DNA from: Thermopolyspora sp044507605
GTDB taxonomy: Bacteria > Actinomycetota > Actinomycetes > Streptosporangiales > Streptosporangiaceae
Assembly: GCA_044507605.1 (NCBI GenBank)
Contig: JBIQJI010000007.1
Coordinates: forward strand, 1-64,000
Reading direction: 5' to 3'
DNA length: 64,000 nt
Under the pieces are notes generated by a model, which was not told where the DNA came from, ran no database searches, and saw nothing but the letters and a program-made list of their open reading frames with translations. This document shows, piece by piece, positions 63,552 through 64,000 of the stretch (positions within the stretch are counted from its first letter, which is position 1; every line of letters starts with the position of its first letter). A program made the position numbers and the translations under genes.

Positions 63552-64000
63552 GTGAGCCGCTCTCGTACCCGTACCTCAGCAGTCGACAAGGCGTGCGCCG
63601 AGGCCGTCGACCTGGCCAGGGCCGCCGCCGAGCAGGACGCCCGGCCCGGCGAGGTCGGTGAGCATCTGGGCTTCGATGTCGAAGGCGATCGCGTCATCAC
63701 ACACTACTTCTCCTGCCTCGACCCGGCCTATCGCGGCTGGCGGTGGGCGGTCACGGTGGCCCGTGCCTCGCGCGCCCGCAACGTCACGGTGAGCGAGTGT
63801 GTGCTGCTGCCGGGCTCCGGCGCGCTGCTGCCGCCCACCTGGGTGCCGTGGAGCGACCGGCTGCGGCCGGGCGACCTCGGCGTCGGCGATCTGCTGCCCG
63901 CCTCGGCCGACGACGACCGGCTCGCCCCGGCGTACACCGAGACCGCCGACGACATCGACCGGCAGATGATCTTCGAGTACGGCCTGGGCCGGGCCCGGGT
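63552..64000 (+). CDS. DUF3027 protein, 3' end beyond window
   Basis: Open from GTG 63552 to the edge (149+ codons) with no stop. It starts V-S-R-S-R-T-R-T-S-A-V-D-K-A-C and has A-E-A-V-D-L-A-R-A-A-A-E, L-G-F-D-V-E-G-D-R-V-I-T-H-Y-F-S-C, G-W-R-W-A-V-T-V and P-P-T-W-V-P-W-S-D-R, the actinobacterial DUF3027 opening. Families of this kind accompany cold-shock and helicase genes; function unknown. GAGGGAAAC precedes the start at suitable distance. Confidence 0.85.
   Translation, partial: MSRSRTRTSAVDKACAEAVDLARAAAEQDARPGEVGEHLGFDVEGDRVITHYFSCLDPAYRGWRWAVTVARASRARNVTVSECVLLPGSGALLPPTWVPWSDRLRPGDLGVGDLLPASADDDRLAPAYTETADDIDRQMIFEYGLGRAR

Overview
The window is about 70% GC and carries actinomycete gene neighbourhoods throughout. 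Examples are dacB / zinc metalloprotease / tilS / hpt / ftsH / fol operon, radA-disA, lsr2-clpC, a DUF3027 gene beside a cold-shock-domain gene, and orphan nuoD2. A full two-domain geosmin synthase, a chaplin-like secreted peptide, a DivIVA-type coiled-coil protein and leaderless genes with TANNNT -10 boxes point to a filamentous, sporulating actinobacterium. My best guess is the Streptosporangiales, but this is inference from content and not a match to a genome. I see no insertion sequence, prophage, CRISPR array, rRNA or tRNA. The region is chromosomal core with some accessory islands.

Region by region. 1-10.8 kb: pyrophosphatase (cut by the left edge), PBP4-type carboxypeptidase, metalloprotease, tRNA-Ile lysidine synthase, hypoxanthine phosphoribosyltransferase, FtsH, then a tightly overlapped folate operon (folE, folP, an NTF2-like protein, folB, folK, DUF3180). 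10.8-13.4 kb: on the minus strand a MidA-family methyltransferase followed by an orphan NuoD paralogue, and a divergent chaplin-like peptide. 13.7-20.5 kb: a cofactor operon with a DUF2520 dehydrogenase, panC, a single-ORF NadB-NadC fusion, coaX and lysS. 20.7-28.1 kb: a small HTH protein, an NlpC/P60 hydrolase, a short ArgA, an RDD membrane protein with a long Gln/Gly/Tyr repeat domain, a hairpin-rich non-coding stretch with a 49-residue membrane peptide, Lsr2 and ClpC. 28.4-34.5 kb: an EboE-like TIM-barrel protein, mutY, a membrane-anchored hypothetical, disA, radA and a methyltransferase. 34.5-40.7 kb: sugar-phosphate isomerase-like protein, TetR, an EtfD-like membrane Fe-S reductase, an unknown protein with a GT4 glycosyltransferase, and a CsoR-type sensor. 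40.8-47.8 kb: conserved hypotheticals, a PIG-V-like mannosyltransferase, gamma carbonic anhydrase, DivIVA-like protein, a GntR regulator with a small partner, and VanZ. 48-56 kb: a short ROK repressor, SUMF1-like protein, a cysteine-free HesB, a KhtTU-type antiporter pair, DUF397, a DUF574 methyltransferase and geosmin synthase. 56-64 kb: a response-regulator remnant joined to a sirtuin gene, a helicase-associated/WYL protein, TetR, HAD phosphatase, cold-shock protein, MFS transporter and a DUF3027 gene cut by the right edge.

How the genes fit together. The left half makes cofactors (tetrahydrofolate, pantothenate/CoA, NAD) beside protein quality control (FtsH, ClpC) and chromatin silencing (Lsr2). 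RadA and DisA pair recombination with c-di-AMP signalling. The most unusual items are the NadB-NadC fusion, the methyltransferase paired with a NuoD paralogue that has an altered quinone site, the FUS-like repeat domain on an RDD protein, the sirtuin/response-regulator recombination scar, and several long perfect palindromes upstream of ftsH and the EboE-like gene.
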